Source: Magnimaribacter mokuoloeensis (GTDB lineage Bacteria; Pseudomonadota; Gammaproteobacteria; Magnimaribacterales; Magnimaribacteraceae). Taken from it: 64,000 nucleotides of DNA. The stretch is from contig CP151794.1 of assembly GCA_041860225.1 (NCBI GenBank), positions 1,364,001 to 1,428,000 on the forward strand. The letters are read 5' to 3'. Of the stretch, positions 8,064 to 16,880 are shown one piece after another. Position 1 is the stretch's first letter. Each line of letters starts with the position of its first letter. Below the pieces are notes generated by a model that saw only the letters and a program-made list of their open reading frames with translations, was not told the origin of the DNA and did not search any database. The position numbers and the translations under genes are program-made.

Positions 8064-9017
8064 ATTAAGAATTATCTTTCCTATATTTTCATTTGCTTCC
8101 ATGATTACATGAGCCCTTTCACACTGAGAAAAGGGTAGAGCTTCATGAATAATCGGTTTCAGCAGACCTTTATCGAAAAGAGGTAAAACTTTATTGGAAA
8201 GTTCTTTCATAATTTCGTTCTTCTTATCTTTATTTCTTGCTCTGATAGTTGAACCTATAATCTTCTGTCTCTTTATCATCAAGTGCCCCAAATTTAAGTT
8301 AGATTGAGCTCCACCCATTAACCCTATAATCACTAACCTACCTTCCATGCCTAGAACTTGTAAATTATTTTCTAAATACTCTGCCCCAACTGGATCTAAG
8401 ATTATGTCAGCTCCTTTAGGAGACCAATCCATTATGCTTGCAAATATGTCATTAGATCTAATTTCACCTGCCGAGGCCCCTAAATCTATGCAAAAATCTA
8501 TTTTTTCTCTAGATCCGGCAGAGACAAAGCTGTCACAGCCAAATACTTTAGCTAACTGCACTCCCGCTGTACCAATACCACTTGCTCCGGCATGAAAAAC
8601 TACTTTATCTCCTTTTTTCATACCTGCTTCCATAAAGAGATTAAGCCAACAGGTTGCATAAACTTCTGGAATGGAGGCTGCTTCAACCCAGTTCAGTGCA
8701 TCAGGCTTACTTATGGCATGATACTCAGGACAGGCTACATATTCTGCGTAACCTCCACCTGCTAGAAGTGCAATTACTTCTTCTCCAGGTTTCTTCGATG
8801 AAACCTTCTTACCAACACTCTCAATAATACCACTGCACTCTAGCCCTAAAATCTCACTTGCTCCAGGGGGTGGAGGATAAAGACCATTTTTTTGAGCTAT
8901 ATCAGCCCGGTTTAGTCCAGCTGCTTTAACCTTAATTAATATCTCATCGTCTTTCAGCTCAGGCAATTGAGCTTCTCTGACTTCAAGTTTGTTATTTATA
9001 ACTTCTATTGCTTTCAT
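8055..9017 (-). CDS. NAD(P)H quinone oxidoreductase, PIG3 family
   Basis: Zinc-free medium-chain dehydrogenase/reductase that reduces quinones or enones with NADPH. I chose the ATG at 9017 (MKAIEVINN), giving 320 residues, because homologues start with this strand. An upstream in-frame extension to 9134 would run through the rpoH promoter region and start. Visible are GLYPPPPGASEILGLECSG (N-terminal catalytic domain, typical of PIG3/TP53I3 proteins) and the nucleotide-binding stretch HAGASGIGTAGVQLAK. Divergent from rpoH. Confidence 0.88.
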   Translation of the reverse strand: MKAIEVINNKLEVREAQLPELKDDEILIKVKAAGLNRADIAQKNGLYPPPPGASEILGLECSGIIESVGKKVSSKKPGEEVIALLAGGGYAEYVACPEYHAISKPDALNWVEAASIPEVYATCWLNLFMEAGMKKGDKVVFHAGASGIGTAGVQLAKVFGCDSFVSAGSREKIDFCIDLGASAGEIRSNDIFASIMDWSPKGADIILDPVGAEYLENNLQVLGMEGRLVIIGLMGGAQSNLNLGHLMIKRQKIIGSTIRARNKDKKNEIMKELSNKVLPLFDKGLLKPIIHEALPFSQCERAHVIMEANENIGKIILNLD

Positions 9018-9114
9018 ATATAAGAATTCAGGATTATACCTCTCTTGTATAAATTTTAGGTTTTTAGCTAAATTTGCACCAATATTCACTAAAAATGTAA
9101 AATTCACCAAAGTT

Positions 9115-10008
9115 ATGCCTAAAAAAGAGCTCAAAAGCCCAGAAACAGTAGGAACGGCTCTTCAGGAAATGGAGGCCCTATCCCCTGGAGGTGATCTTCA
9201 GGCCTACATAAATTCAGTACATAGCATTGGTATCTTATCCTCCGAAGAAGAAAAAAAGCTTGCTGAAGATTTGTATTACAGAAATGATCTTGATGCAGCC
9301 AGGAAGCTAGTATTAGCTCACTTAAGGTTTGTTATTTATATTGCGAAAACTTATTCAGGTTACGGTTTATCAGAAGCAGATCTCATACAAGAAGGCAATG
9401 TGGGACTTATGAAGGCTATAAGGAAATTTAATCCTGAGATGGGAGTTAGGCTGGTTTCCTTTGCAGTTCACTGGGTAAAAGCTGAAATCCATGAGTATGT
9501 TTTAAAGAATTGGAAAATAGTCAAAATTGCTACAACTAAGGCCCAAAGAAAGCTTTTCTTTAATCTGAGGAGCAAGAAAAAAGGATTAGGGTGGTTGACG
9601 GAGGAAGAAGTTGAATCTATGGCAAAAGATCTGGGTGTCAAACCATCAGAAGTAAGGGAGATGGAGAAGAGGCTTAGCGGTATCGACATGTCTTTCGATC
9701 CTCTATCTGAATCTGATGACGAAGAGGCTTCGTATGCTCCTTCGCAGTATTTAGAAGATGTAGATTCTGATCCAGCAGAAATCTTTGAAAAAGATACCCT
9801 CAATGAGAGCAACGCAACTCAATTATATGAAGCTATAAACCAATTAGATGATAGGAGTAGAGATATACTTCAAGATAGATGGTTAGCAGATGAAAAGCTG
9901 ACACTTCATGAACTTGCGGAAAAATATGACATTTCGGCCGAGCGTGTTCGTCAAATCGAAAAAAATGCCATGAAAAAAGTTAAGCAGTCTTTCTCCTCCG
10001 GAGAATAG
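9115..10008 (+). CDS. rpoH: RNA polymerase sigma-32 factor RpoH
   Basis: Heat-shock sigma factor. From the ATG at 9115 the product has 297 residues, close to the usual 284-290; the open frame extends upstream but overlaps the divergent gene and lacks homology. Region 2 is clear (ARKLVLAHLRFVIYIAKTY, DLIQEGNVGLMKA, FAVHWVKAEI). The RpoH box QRKLFFNLR (144-152) separates it from RpoD and RpoS. The C-terminal helix-turn-helix ends AERVRQIEKNAMKK. The region between RpoH box and region 4 is acidic (SESDDEE). trmB follows one base later. Confidence 0.95.
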   Translation: MPKKELKSPETVGTALQEMEALSPGGDLQAYINSVHSIGILSSEEEKKLAEDLYYRNDLDAARKLVLAHLRFVIYIAKTYSGYGLSEADLIQEGNVGLMKAIRKFNPEMGVRLVSFAVHWVKAEIHEYVLKNWKIVKIATTKAQRKLFFNLRSKKKGLGWLTEEEVESMAKDLGVKPSEVREMEKRLSGIDMSFDPLSESDDEEASYAPSQYLEDVDSDPAEIFEKDTLNESNATQLYEAINQLDDRSRDILQDRWLADEKLTLHELAEKYDISAERVRQIEKNAMKKVKQSFSSGE

Positions 10009-10009
10009 C

Positions 10010-10675
10010 TTGCAAATTCAAGATCGCCTTAAAAGCTTTGTACTAAGAAAAGGAAGGATAACCTCTAATCAAAAAAGGGCTATTGATACCCTTTGGGATA
10101 AGTACATACTAGACAGCAACAAAGAGGTTAAAAATATCTATCCAGACACTGACCCAATTTTGGATATCGGTTTTGGAGCTGGCGAAACGACTTCATTTAT
10201 AGCTAAAGCAAAACCAGATACTTTTGTTTTAGGGGCCGAAGTCTATCTTTCTGGCATTGGTTCACTACTAAGCAAAGCCAATGATGAACAAATAGATAAT
10301 ATAAGAATTCTCAATTCAGATATTGCTCCTTTCTTAGAAGATAAGGTATCCGATAATTTCTTTGAAATGATATTGATGTTTTATCCTGACCCTTGGCCCA
10401 AGCGAAAGCATCACAAAAGAAGGTTAATCAACAACGATTTTATAAATCTACTTAATAGAAAAATAAAACCTAAAGGAATCTTCTATTTCAAAACCGACTG
10501 GGACCATTATTATCAGGAAGTAAAGAAGATTATTGCTAAGGATAAAAAATGGTCCGTATTAGAAAAGCAGGATTTAGAAAATTACTTGATTGATTTACCT
10601 CAAACCTCGTTTGAAAGAAAAGCTTTGCTTGCCAAAAGGGAGCTCAATGAGATTATCTTACAAAGAATTAGCTAA
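10010..10675 (+). CDS. trmB: tRNA (guanine-N7-)-methyltransferase TrmB
   Basis: SAM-dependent methylation of G46 in tRNA. The TTG start at 10010 has GGAG at 10000-10003 (inside the end of rpoH) six bases upstream. The 221-residue product begins with RLKSFVLRKGRIT, equivalent to the N-terminal RSFVRRQGR of E. coli TrmB. It has the SAM motif DIGFGAGETT and the signature FYPDPWPKRKHHKRRL. It is probably cotranscribed with rpoH. Its last 8 bp overlap the convergent rdgB gene. Confidence 0.95.
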   Translation: MQIQDRLKSFVLRKGRITSNQKRAIDTLWDKYILDSNKEVKNIYPDTDPILDIGFGAGETTSFIAKAKPDTFVLGAEVYLSGIGSLLSKANDEQIDNIRILNSDIAPFLEDKVSDNFFEMILMFYPDPWPKRKHHKRRLINNDFINLLNRKIKPKGIFYFKTDWDHYYQEVKKIIAKDKKWSVLEKQDLENYLIDLPQTSFERKALLAKRELNEIILQRIS

Positions 10676-11249
10676 CCAACTTATCAAGTTCTTTCAGCAT
10701 GTATTTAAAGGCCTCAGATCTGTGAGAAATTTTATTTTTCTCCTTTTTGCTCAACTCTGCTAAGTGTGAACCATTCTTTGTTATGAATATAGGGTCATAG
10801 CCAAAGCCTTGTGATCCTTTGAATTCTGTCGCTATATCTCCCTCTAAGCTTCCATAACTTTTTATTATCATTCCCTCAAAGTATCCAACTAAACAACATT
10901 TAAATCTTGCGGATCTTAAATTAGTTTCGTAAGGCTCCATATCTTTTAGTAATTTCAAACAATTATCTTGATCAGTGCCTGATTCGGAGTATCTGGCAGA
11001 ATATATCCCTGGCCTACCTTCCAAAACATCAACCTCAAGACCAGAATCATCTCCAATTGCCGGTATGCCTAATTCTTTGGATACAAACTGCGCCTTGATA
11101 AGCGCATTTTCATAAAAAGAACTTCCTGTTTCAGGCGGTAGATCAACAATATTTTCTGGTAAGTGGATGAATTCATAATCGCTATCGGAGGCTAATTCTT
11201 TAAATTCTTTTAGTTTGCCCTGGTTTTTTGTTGCTACTGCTATCTTCAT
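10668..11249 (-). CDS. rdgB: dITP/XTP pyrophosphatase RdgB
   Basis: Ham1-family house-cleaning enzyme that hydrolyses ITP, dITP and XTP. The product is 193 residues. Family signatures are AVATKNQGKLKEF at the N terminus, IGDDSGLEVDVLEGRPGIYSARYS in the middle and GFGYDPIF plus HRSEAF near the end, all expected. It overlaps the end of metW by ATGA, so metX-metW-rdgB look like one unit, as in pseudomonads. Confidence 0.95.
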   Translation of the reverse strand: MKIAVATKNQGKLKEFKELASDSDYEFIHLPENIVDLPPETGSSFYENALIKAQFVSKELGIPAIGDDSGLEVDVLEGRPGIYSARYSESGTDQDNCLKLLKDMEPYETNLRSARFKCCLVGYFEGMIIKSYGSLEGDIATEFKGSQGFGYDPIFITKNGSHLAELSKKEKNKISHRSEAFKYMLKELDKLVS

Positions 11250-11833
11250 TGAGAAATTTTATACATTGCAGTGGCAGCAAATAAATTTGGAGAAATTTTA
11301 GCCCAAAGACTTTCATTGCCTGAGCTATTGAAAAACCGCCTTTCAATTATATTTATTGAAGATTCATTACAAAGTATTTCGAAATCCTTGATGGTACAGA
11401 GGTGAATATTGTCTGTCTCATACCAATTCTTTGGCAATGATCCTGTAATGGGCATCTTGCCTGAAACCAAAAGGCTCAATCTAGTTGATAAGAAACCAAA
11501 GTTGGGGATAGTGACAATACTTTCTTTGCCAATTCTCGTCACTTCCATTAACGCTTTTTTTGGTTCTTTTAGCACCTGAATAGTTTGACTCATAATTACA
11601 ACATCAAAACTTTTATCACCAAAATTTTCTAAGCCCTCATCAATGTTTTGTTGGATAACATTGAGCCCGGATCTAATGCAAGAATTAATGTTCTCTTGAT
11701 TTATTTCTACACCCATAACGGTTGATTCCGATTCACTAGATAGGATTTTTAATATCTCACCATCTCCACACCCTAGGTCAAGAACTTCAGAGTTTTTCTC
11801 AACCCATTTTTTTATGACCTCAATTGTATCCAT
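11246..11833 (-). CDS. metW: Methionine biosynthesis protein MetW
   Basis: Class I methyltransferase-fold protein of 195 residues that works with MetX in methionine biosynthesis in many Proteobacteria; its exact role is not settled. The SAM-fold motif VLDLGCGDGEIL is near residue 20. The family segments VVIMSQTIQVLKEP, VTIPNFGFLSTRLSLLVSGKMPITGSLP and WYETDNIHLCTIKDFE follow. It begins directly after the metX stop and overlaps rdgB by four bases. Confidence 0.93.
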   Translation of the reverse strand: MDTIEVIKKWVEKNSEVLDLGCGDGEILKILSSESESTVMGVEINQENINSCIRSGLNVIQQNIDEGLENFGDKSFDVVIMSQTIQVLKEPKKALMEVTRIGKESIVTIPNFGFLSTRLSLLVSGKMPITGSLPKNWYETDNIHLCTIKDFEILCNESSINIIERRFFNSSGNESLWAKISPNLFAATAMYKISQ

Positions 11834-12943
11834 TTAATTTTCCAAGAAAGATGATAAGCCATTGGTGTAATCTTCATCAGCAAACAAGAATGAATCATGT
11901 CCATGTCGACTATCAATCTCAAGATAACTAACCCTCTTTTTCGCAGCTATAAGGGCATTTACAATTTCTTTAGATCTCTCAGGTGCAAACCTCCAATCAG
12001 TTGTGAAAGATACAACTAGTAATTGCGCCTTTATCGGCTCGAAAGCTTTTGCAAGATCTCCTTGATGATCATCTGCTGGATCAAAATAATCTAAGATTTT
12101 CGTCATCAAAAGGTAAGTGTTAGCATCAAAATTTTCAGAAAATACATCACCTTGATAGCGTAAATAACTTTCGATCTCGAATTCCGCATCGTAAACAAAA
12201 TTTAATTTTTCTTCCTTGAGGTCTCTGCCAAATTTACTTTTCATGGCTTCTTCAGACAGATAAGTAATATGACCTACCATTCTTGCAAGCTTTAAGCCTT
12301 GCTTAGGAGATTTACCGGTATCTAAATATCTCCCAGCCACGAAATCAGGGTCATTGAGTATTGCTTGTCTGGCCACTTCATTAAAAGCAATGTTTTGGGC
12401 GCTTAATTTTGGAGCAGCTGCAATAATTCCGGCCTTTTTAATTTTGTCTGGAAAAAGGCGAGACCATTCAAGGGCCTGCATCCCACCCAAACTACCTCCT
12501 ACAACAGCATGCCATTTTTCTATACCAAGAGAATCAGATAGCAAAGATTGAGATCTCACCCAGTCTTTAACAGTAATAATTGGGAAATCAGGGCCAAAAT
12601 AGTCACCTGTTTCCTTGTTAATCGAAGAGGGTCCTAACGATCCATGACAACCGCCGATATTATTCGGGCAGACAACATAAAACTTATTTGTATCTATGGC
12701 TTTCCCAGGACCTATAAGAGAGTCCCACCAGCCAGGCCTCTTTTCCCCTTTATAGATGCCAGCAGCATGATGGTTACCACTTAGAGCATGACAGATAAGT
12801 ATGGCATTTGAAGAATCTTGATTTAGGTTGCCGTATGTTTCATAGACGATTTCAATATCTGTAAGCGATTGGCCACACTCTAGATCCAGCCTACCCTGAA
12901 GGGTAAGCTTTTTGGGCTCTACAATACCAACTGATTCATTCAT
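11834..12943 (-). CDS. metX: Homoserine O-acyltransferase MetX
   Basis: Alpha/beta-hydrolase-fold enzyme that acylates homoserine, the committed step of methionine synthesis. The 369-residue product has HALSGNHHAAG (about 52-62), the nucleophile elbow GGSLGG with Ser151, and the C-terminal acid/His segments TTDWRFAP and SRHGHDSF. Motif reading cannot tell acetyl from succinyl donor; several gammaproteobacterial MetX proteins use succinyl-CoA. The ATG is directly downstream of a terminator hairpin and SAM-II-like riboswitch, so expression should fall when SAM is high. metW follows without a gap. Confidence 0.95.
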   Translation of the reverse strand: MNESVGIVEPKKLTLQGRLDLECGQSLTDIEIVYETYGNLNQDSSNAILICHALSGNHHAAGIYKGEKRPGWWDSLIGPGKAIDTNKFYVVCPNNIGGCHGSLGPSSINKETGDYFGPDFPIITVKDWVRSQSLLSDSLGIEKWHAVVGGSLGGMQALEWSRLFPDKIKKAGIIAAAPKLSAQNIAFNEVARQAILNDPDFVAGRYLDTGKSPKQGLKLARMVGHITYLSEEAMKSKFGRDLKEEKLNFVYDAEFEIESYLRYQGDVFSENFDANTYLLMTKILDYFDPADDHQGDLAKAFEPIKAQLLVVSFTTDWRFAPERSKEIVNALIAAKKRVSYLEIDSRHGHDSFLFADEDYTNGLSSFLEN

Positions 12944-12976
12944 AAAAAAACCTGTTCGCCTTCGCTAAACAGGTTT
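12944..12976 (-). terminator. Intrinsic terminator in the metX leader (riboswitch expression platform)
   Basis: On the minus strand, a 9-bp perfect stem (AAACCTGTT at 12976-12968 with AACAGGTTT at 12956-12948) is followed by a run of seven T residues that reaches the metX ATG. The AGG inside the 3' arm is the only Shine-Dalgarno-like sequence before the start, so the hairpin could also hide the ribosome site. It sits ten bases after the SAM-II-like aptamer and is read as its output element. Confidence 0.82.
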
Positions 12977-12985
12977 AATTTAATG

Positions 12986-13037
12986 CATTAGCTGTATTTC
13001 AATTAAACGCCCGCAAGCTATATCAAATCGGCGAAAA
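12986..13037 (-). promoter_or_regulatory. SAM-II-like (metA motif) riboswitch aptamer upstream of metX
   Basis: The minus-strand leader matches the short SAM-II pseudoknot aptamer as I remember its consensus. The 5' P1 strand is CGCC (13033-13030), then GATTTG (13029-13024), GCTTGC (13018-13013), the 3' P1 strand GGCG (13011-13008), an A/T-rich linker, and GCTAA (12992-12988). The order and spacing fit known examples before metA/metX genes. SAM-II is best known from Alphaproteobacteria and marine metagenomes; a related marine class, SAM-V, shares the core and cannot be excluded. The downstream terminator supports an OFF switch. Consensus recalled from memory, not searched. Confidence 0.8.
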
Positions 13038-13041
13038 CATT

Positions 13042-13070
13042 ATTATATTGAATCTATAGCTAGAAACCAA
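13042..13070 (-). promoter_or_regulatory. Candidate sigma-70 promoter for metX leader
   Basis: On the minus strand, TTGGTT (13070-13065) and TATAAT (13047-13042) are separated by 17 bp. The -10 is perfect and the -35 keeps TTG. Transcription would start near 13035, just at the 5' edge of the riboswitch aptamer. The -35 lies inside the end of yggT, so metX can be transcribed independently of the upstream yggT-proC series. Confidence 0.6.
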
Positions 13071-13635
13071 CAGACAACCATACTGGTAAACCCGACTCTA
13101 GTGCAAATTGCACGAAAATTGCTTGTAAAAAATTAAGTGCAATAAAAGCAAAAATGGGAGAAAAGTCTAATCCTCCCATCGGCGGTAGGAAGATTCTGAA
13201 TGGATTGAATAATTTATCTGACATTTGTCTAATCAATACAATGGCAGGATGAAAATTATTACCTGCTACGAAGCTCAAGATGATTCCACCAAGTAAAATC
13301 CACCAGATCATCTTCAGCATTAGAAGAAGAACGGAATAGGTAGACCACATTAAAATTTTAATTGGAGCATATTCTATAGAGCCAGCTATGGCCGCCATGT
13401 AGAAAGCACCTGCTTGAATAAAAACAGCCACCAAAAAAGTCGCTAAATCTACACTATAAATTGGTCTAATAAACGACCTCAGAAATTGACTTGGAAAATC
13501 TACAGCTCTTATTATTCCCTGAACAAGAGGATTGTAGTAGTCAACTTTGAGTAGACGAAATAAGAAGTTGAATACAACCCCAAGTGTAAATACATCCATC
13601 AAGGCCTTGAATAAGAAGAAAGTAGCTTCTGACAT
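13060..13635 (-). CDS. yggT: YggT family membrane protein
   Basis: Integral membrane protein of 191 residues built from two YGGT repeats, each a pair of helices with an intervening R-P(-M/I) segment; here RSFIRPI near residue 53 and NPFRIFLPPMGGLDFSPIFAFIALNFLQ near 145-172. Exact function is uncertain (osmotic stress has been suggested for E. coli). It starts directly at the proC stop, in the conserved yggS-proC-yggT order. Confidence 0.92.
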   Translation of the reverse strand: MSEATFFLFKALMDVFTLGVVFNFLFRLLKVDYYNPLVQGIIRAVDFPSQFLRSFIRPIYSVDLATFLVAVFIQAGAFYMAAIAGSIEYAPIKILMWSTYSVLLLMLKMIWWILLGGIILSFVAGNNFHPAIVLIRQMSDKLFNPFRIFLPPMGGLDFSPIFAFIALNFLQAIFVQFALESGLPVWLSVGF

Positions 13636-14453
13636 TATTTATCTCCTAATTCGATGGATTTCTCTTCAGCAACTTTCATTGATCTTTTAATTATTTCTTT
13701 GAAATCTTCTTTCTCAAATTCTTCTATAGCTCTTTGTGTAACTCCTCCCGGAGAAGTTACGTTTTTTCTCAAATTCTGAGGTGAATCAGAGGCAGCTATT
13801 GCCAAATTTGCAGAACCCGAAATCATAGAGGCGATTAAGTTAACTTTGTCGTCAATTGAGAGATCAAGATTCTCGGATGACTCCAGTAAAGATTCAATCA
13901 AATAAAATACATATGCTGGCCCTGAACCAATTAAGGCAGTGAAAATATCTAGTTCTTTTTCTTTAATTTCAGCAGTTTTACCAACCGAACCAAATAGTAT
14001 CTTAGCTTTTTCTATATCAGTTTCTTCTACTTTTTCGTTTGAAGAGATTGCTGTTACACCTTGCATAATACTAGCTGGAGTATTTGGCATTGCCCTTATT
14101 ATCCTCGCAGATGAGCCCATGATGGATTCAATTTTCTTTATTTTTACACCAGCTGCAATAGATATAACAAGATTGTTCTTTTCTATAATAGTTTCTTTGA
14201 TTTCAGATAATACTGTTTCGATGATATTAGGTTTTACAGCCAAAATTATTAAATCGGATTCTTCCGAGACTTTTTGATTATCCGTAGATGTAATTACACC
14301 AAAATCTCTGGATAGCTTTTCTAAATGCTCCTTTTCTGGTGAAGAAGAAATAATTTTAGAAGGTTCATGGCCATTATTTATCAAACCCGATATTAGGGCT
14401 GTTGCCATATTGCCTGCACCTATGAAGCCTATTATCTCGTTAAGTTTTTTCAT
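13635..14453 (-). CDS. proC: Pyrroline-5-carboxylate reductase ProC
   Basis: Last step of proline synthesis, NAD(P)H-dependent reduction of pyrroline-5-carboxylate. The 272-residue product opens with a Rossmann motif, GFIGAGNMATALI. It has RAMPNTPASIMQG in the middle and the signature GSGPAYVF followed by TSPGGVTQRAIEEFE near the C terminus. It overlaps yggS by four bases (ATGA), so the two are coupled. Confidence 0.95.
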   Translation of the reverse strand: MKKLNEIIGFIGAGNMATALISGLINNGHEPSKIISSSPEKEHLEKLSRDFGVITSTDNQKVSEESDLIILAVKPNIIETVLSEIKETIIEKNNLVISIAAGVKIKKIESIMGSSARIIRAMPNTPASIMQGVTAISSNEKVEETDIEKAKILFGSVGKTAEIKEKELDIFTALIGSGPAYVFYLIESLLESSENLDLSIDDKVNLIASMISGSANLAIAASDSPQNLRKNVTSPGGVTQRAIEEFEKEDFKEIIKRSMKVAEEKSIELGDK

Positions 14454-15124
14454 ATTCTCGGACCAAATATACCTGTTCCTATTCTTATCATTGTAGCGCC
14501 TTCTTGAATGGCTACACCATAATCTGAAGTCATCCCCATCGATAGGGTATCAAAATTATGCCCTTGTCTAATTAGTGAATCATAGATTTCTTTTACCTTC
14601 CTAAAAACCTTTCTCTGCTCTTCTTCAGAGTCTCTAGGCTTAGGAATTACCATCAATCCTCTTATTTTTAAATTTTCTAAAGCCTCTATTTTTTGGATAA
14701 TTTCTTCAAGATTTTCTATCTTTAACCCAGATTTACTTTCTTCATCATCGATATTTAATTGCAGGCATGCATTAAGGGCGCCTTTTGACTTGGGCCTGGA
14801 AGAATTTAGTTTCTCTGCAACCTTAAAGCTATCTATGGTGTGCACCCAGTCAAAAATCTCCGCAATTCTCTTTGCCTTTCTGGATTGGATAGAACCTATA
14901 AAATGCCAAATTATATTCTGATCTAATTTAGATATTTTTTCCTCTGCTTCTTGAAGATAATTTTCCCCAAAATTTTTGATGCCTTCTTCGTAAGCAACAA
15001 TGATTTTTTCAATAGTTTGTGACTTGCTGGCTCCTATAAGGATAACATCCTCAACAGACCTTTTAGAAAGATTGCAGTTTTCTTTTATGTCCAGAATGAT
15101 TTTTTGGATATTATCTGATTTCAC
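14450..15124 (-). CDS. yggS: PLP homeostasis protein YggS (PLPHP)
   Basis: Pyridoxal-phosphate-binding protein of 224 residues with a single TIM-barrel domain; it buffers PLP rather than acting as a racemase. The PLP lysine is K34 in LIGASKSQ. The family segments FGENYLQEAEEKI, WHFIGSIQSRKAK, LSMGMTSDY and IRIGTGIFG follow in order. It lies 3 bp after argS and overlaps proC. Confidence 0.94.
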   Translation of the reverse strand: MKSDNIQKIILDIKENCNLSKRSVEDVILIGASKSQTIEKIIVAYEEGIKNFGENYLQEAEEKISKLDQNIIWHFIGSIQSRKAKRIAEIFDWVHTIDSFKVAEKLNSSRPKSKGALNACLQLNIDDEESKSGLKIENLEEIIQKIEALENLKIRGLMVIPKPRDSEEEQRKVFRKVKEIYDSLIRQGHNFDTLSMGMTSDYGVAIQEGATMIRIGTGIFGPRI

Positions 15125-15127
15125 AAG

Positions 15128-16873
15128 CTACATTTCCTGTGGAGCATTGATACCCAAAATTGCAAGCCCATTATGTATGACTTGTTTAACTCCGCTTAGA
15201 AGGAATAATCTAGAGCTCATCAGGCTCTGGTCTTCAACAAGAAATTTTTCACTGTTGTAGTAACTATGAAAGATACCAGCTAAATCCTTAAGGTAGTAAC
15301 AGATCAAATGAGGTTCACTAGATAGGGCAGCCCTTTCAATCAATTTGGGATACTGTTTTAAAGTTTTCTGTAATTCAACCTCTTTATCTAATTCTAATAA
15401 AGTTAAATCAGAGCCTGAAAGCTTATCTACATCTATATCTGACTTATTTAAAACACTGCAAATCCGAGCATGAGCATATTGAATATAATAGAGTGGATTG
15501 TCCTTAGATTGTTCTTTTGCAAGATCCAAATCGAAATCTAAATGCTGGTCTGACTTCCTATTAATATAAAAGAACCTAGCTGCCTCAGTTGTAACCTCAT
15601 CAATTAACTCTTTGAGTGTAATAAACTCGCCGCTTCTTGTGGACATGGGTACTTTCGTGCCAGACCTTACCAGGTTCGCGAATTGAATAAAGACCACCTC
15701 TAATTTTTCAATATTCCTTTCACTAGCCTCCATTGCAGCCCTGACTCTTGGAATATAACCATGATGATCAGAGCCCCAAATATTAATGATTCTGTCGTAA
15801 CCTCTATCATATTTGTCTAAATGATAGGCTACATCAGAGGCGAAGTAAGTATATTCTCCGTTACCTCTTTTTAGTACCCTGTCTTTATCATCCCCTAATG
15901 CTGATGATTTAAACCAAGTGGCACCTTCTAGTTCATAAATAAACCCTTTGGACTCAAGTTCATTGATAGCCTTATCTACAATATTTTCTGAACCAGATTT
16001 GCTGTTATAGAGAGACGATTCTGAAAACCATTTATTATGTTTTACTCCAAACTCAGACAAATCGACCTGAATCAAGTCTAGAATTTTTTGGAGAGCAAAA
16101 TCTCTAATAAATATAAATTCATCTCCAAGCTTAGATCTAATTGCTTCAACAACTGAATCTGCAAAACTTTCATCATCTTGTTTATCCCTGTCCAGAAGAT
16201 CATTTAAATTTAGATCGCTCAAAAAAAGCCCATCTGACTTTTGTTCCTTTAATTGTTGAGCTATGGATTTCAAGTACTCGCCTTGATAGCCATTTTTAAA
16301 CATCTTTAACTCACTATTAAAAATTTGTGCGTACCTTATCCACAAACTCGCAGCTAGAATATTCATCTGTCTGCCAAAATCATTTACGTAATATTCTTCA
16401 TCAACTTTAAATCCTGCTTCACTTAAGAGCCTAGCAAGGACTGATCCAAAAACAGCTCCTCTTCCATGCCCTACATGTAATGGACCGGTAGGGTTGCTTG
16501 ATACATACTCTATTAATACTTTTTTATTATTTGATTTGGATGAACCATAACTATCCTTTTCTACAGAGATCTCTTTAAGCACAGATCCATGAGATTTTTT
16601 TGATAAGAAGAAATTGATAAAACCAGGTCCAGCTACCTCGACTTTTGTTAAATCTTCATCTGTAAAAAAATTAGCTTTAATCTGATCTGCTATTTCTTTG
16701 GGATTTTTTCCAAGAGGTTTAGCTAACACTAGAGCGATATTTGACGCTAAGTCTCCATGCTCTTTTTCTTTATTCTCCTGAATGTTGATATCAAATTCTT
16801 CAATATCAAAATCAGCACTATTATATAAATCACCTAAAATCCCTTTTAGGTTCTCTTGGATCTTTTCTTTCAT
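15128..16873 (-). CDS. argS: Arginyl-tRNA synthetase ArgS
   Basis: Class I aminoacyl-tRNA synthetase of 581 residues, the usual length. It has an N-terminal tRNA-binding extension (1-100), the HIGH-type motif HVGHGRG (133-139) after SSNPTGPL, the WGSDHHGYIPR segment of the catalytic core, a non-canonical KMSK region (VPMSTRSGEF), and an anticodon-binding helical domain starting near IQYAHARI. It is followed closely by yggS and preceded by efp 7 bp away. Confidence 0.96.
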   Translation of the reverse strand: MKEKIQENLKGILGDLYNSADFDIEEFDINIQENKEKEHGDLASNIALVLAKPLGKNPKEIADQIKANFFTDEDLTKVEVAGPGFINFFLSKKSHGSVLKEISVEKDSYGSSKSNNKKVLIEYVSSNPTGPLHVGHGRGAVFGSVLARLLSEAGFKVDEEYYVNDFGRQMNILAASLWIRYAQIFNSELKMFKNGYQGEYLKSIAQQLKEQKSDGLFLSDLNLNDLLDRDKQDDESFADSVVEAIRSKLGDEFIFIRDFALQKILDLIQVDLSEFGVKHNKWFSESSLYNSKSGSENIVDKAINELESKGFIYELEGATWFKSSALGDDKDRVLKRGNGEYTYFASDVAYHLDKYDRGYDRIINIWGSDHHGYIPRVRAAMEASERNIEKLEVVFIQFANLVRSGTKVPMSTRSGEFITLKELIDEVTTEAARFFYINRKSDQHLDFDLDLAKEQSKDNPLYYIQYAHARICSVLNKSDIDVDKLSGSDLTLLELDKEVELQKTLKQYPKLIERAALSSEPHLICYYLKDLAGIFHSYYNSEKFLVEDQSLMSSRLFLLSGVKQVIHNGLAILGINAPQEM

Positions 16874-16880
16874 TTATTTT

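Noticed and set aside
8989..9134. Longer N termini for rpoH (from 8989) and the quinone oxidoreductase (to 9134)
   Set aside because: The extensions overlap each other on opposite strands, leave no promoter space and do not resemble family N termini.
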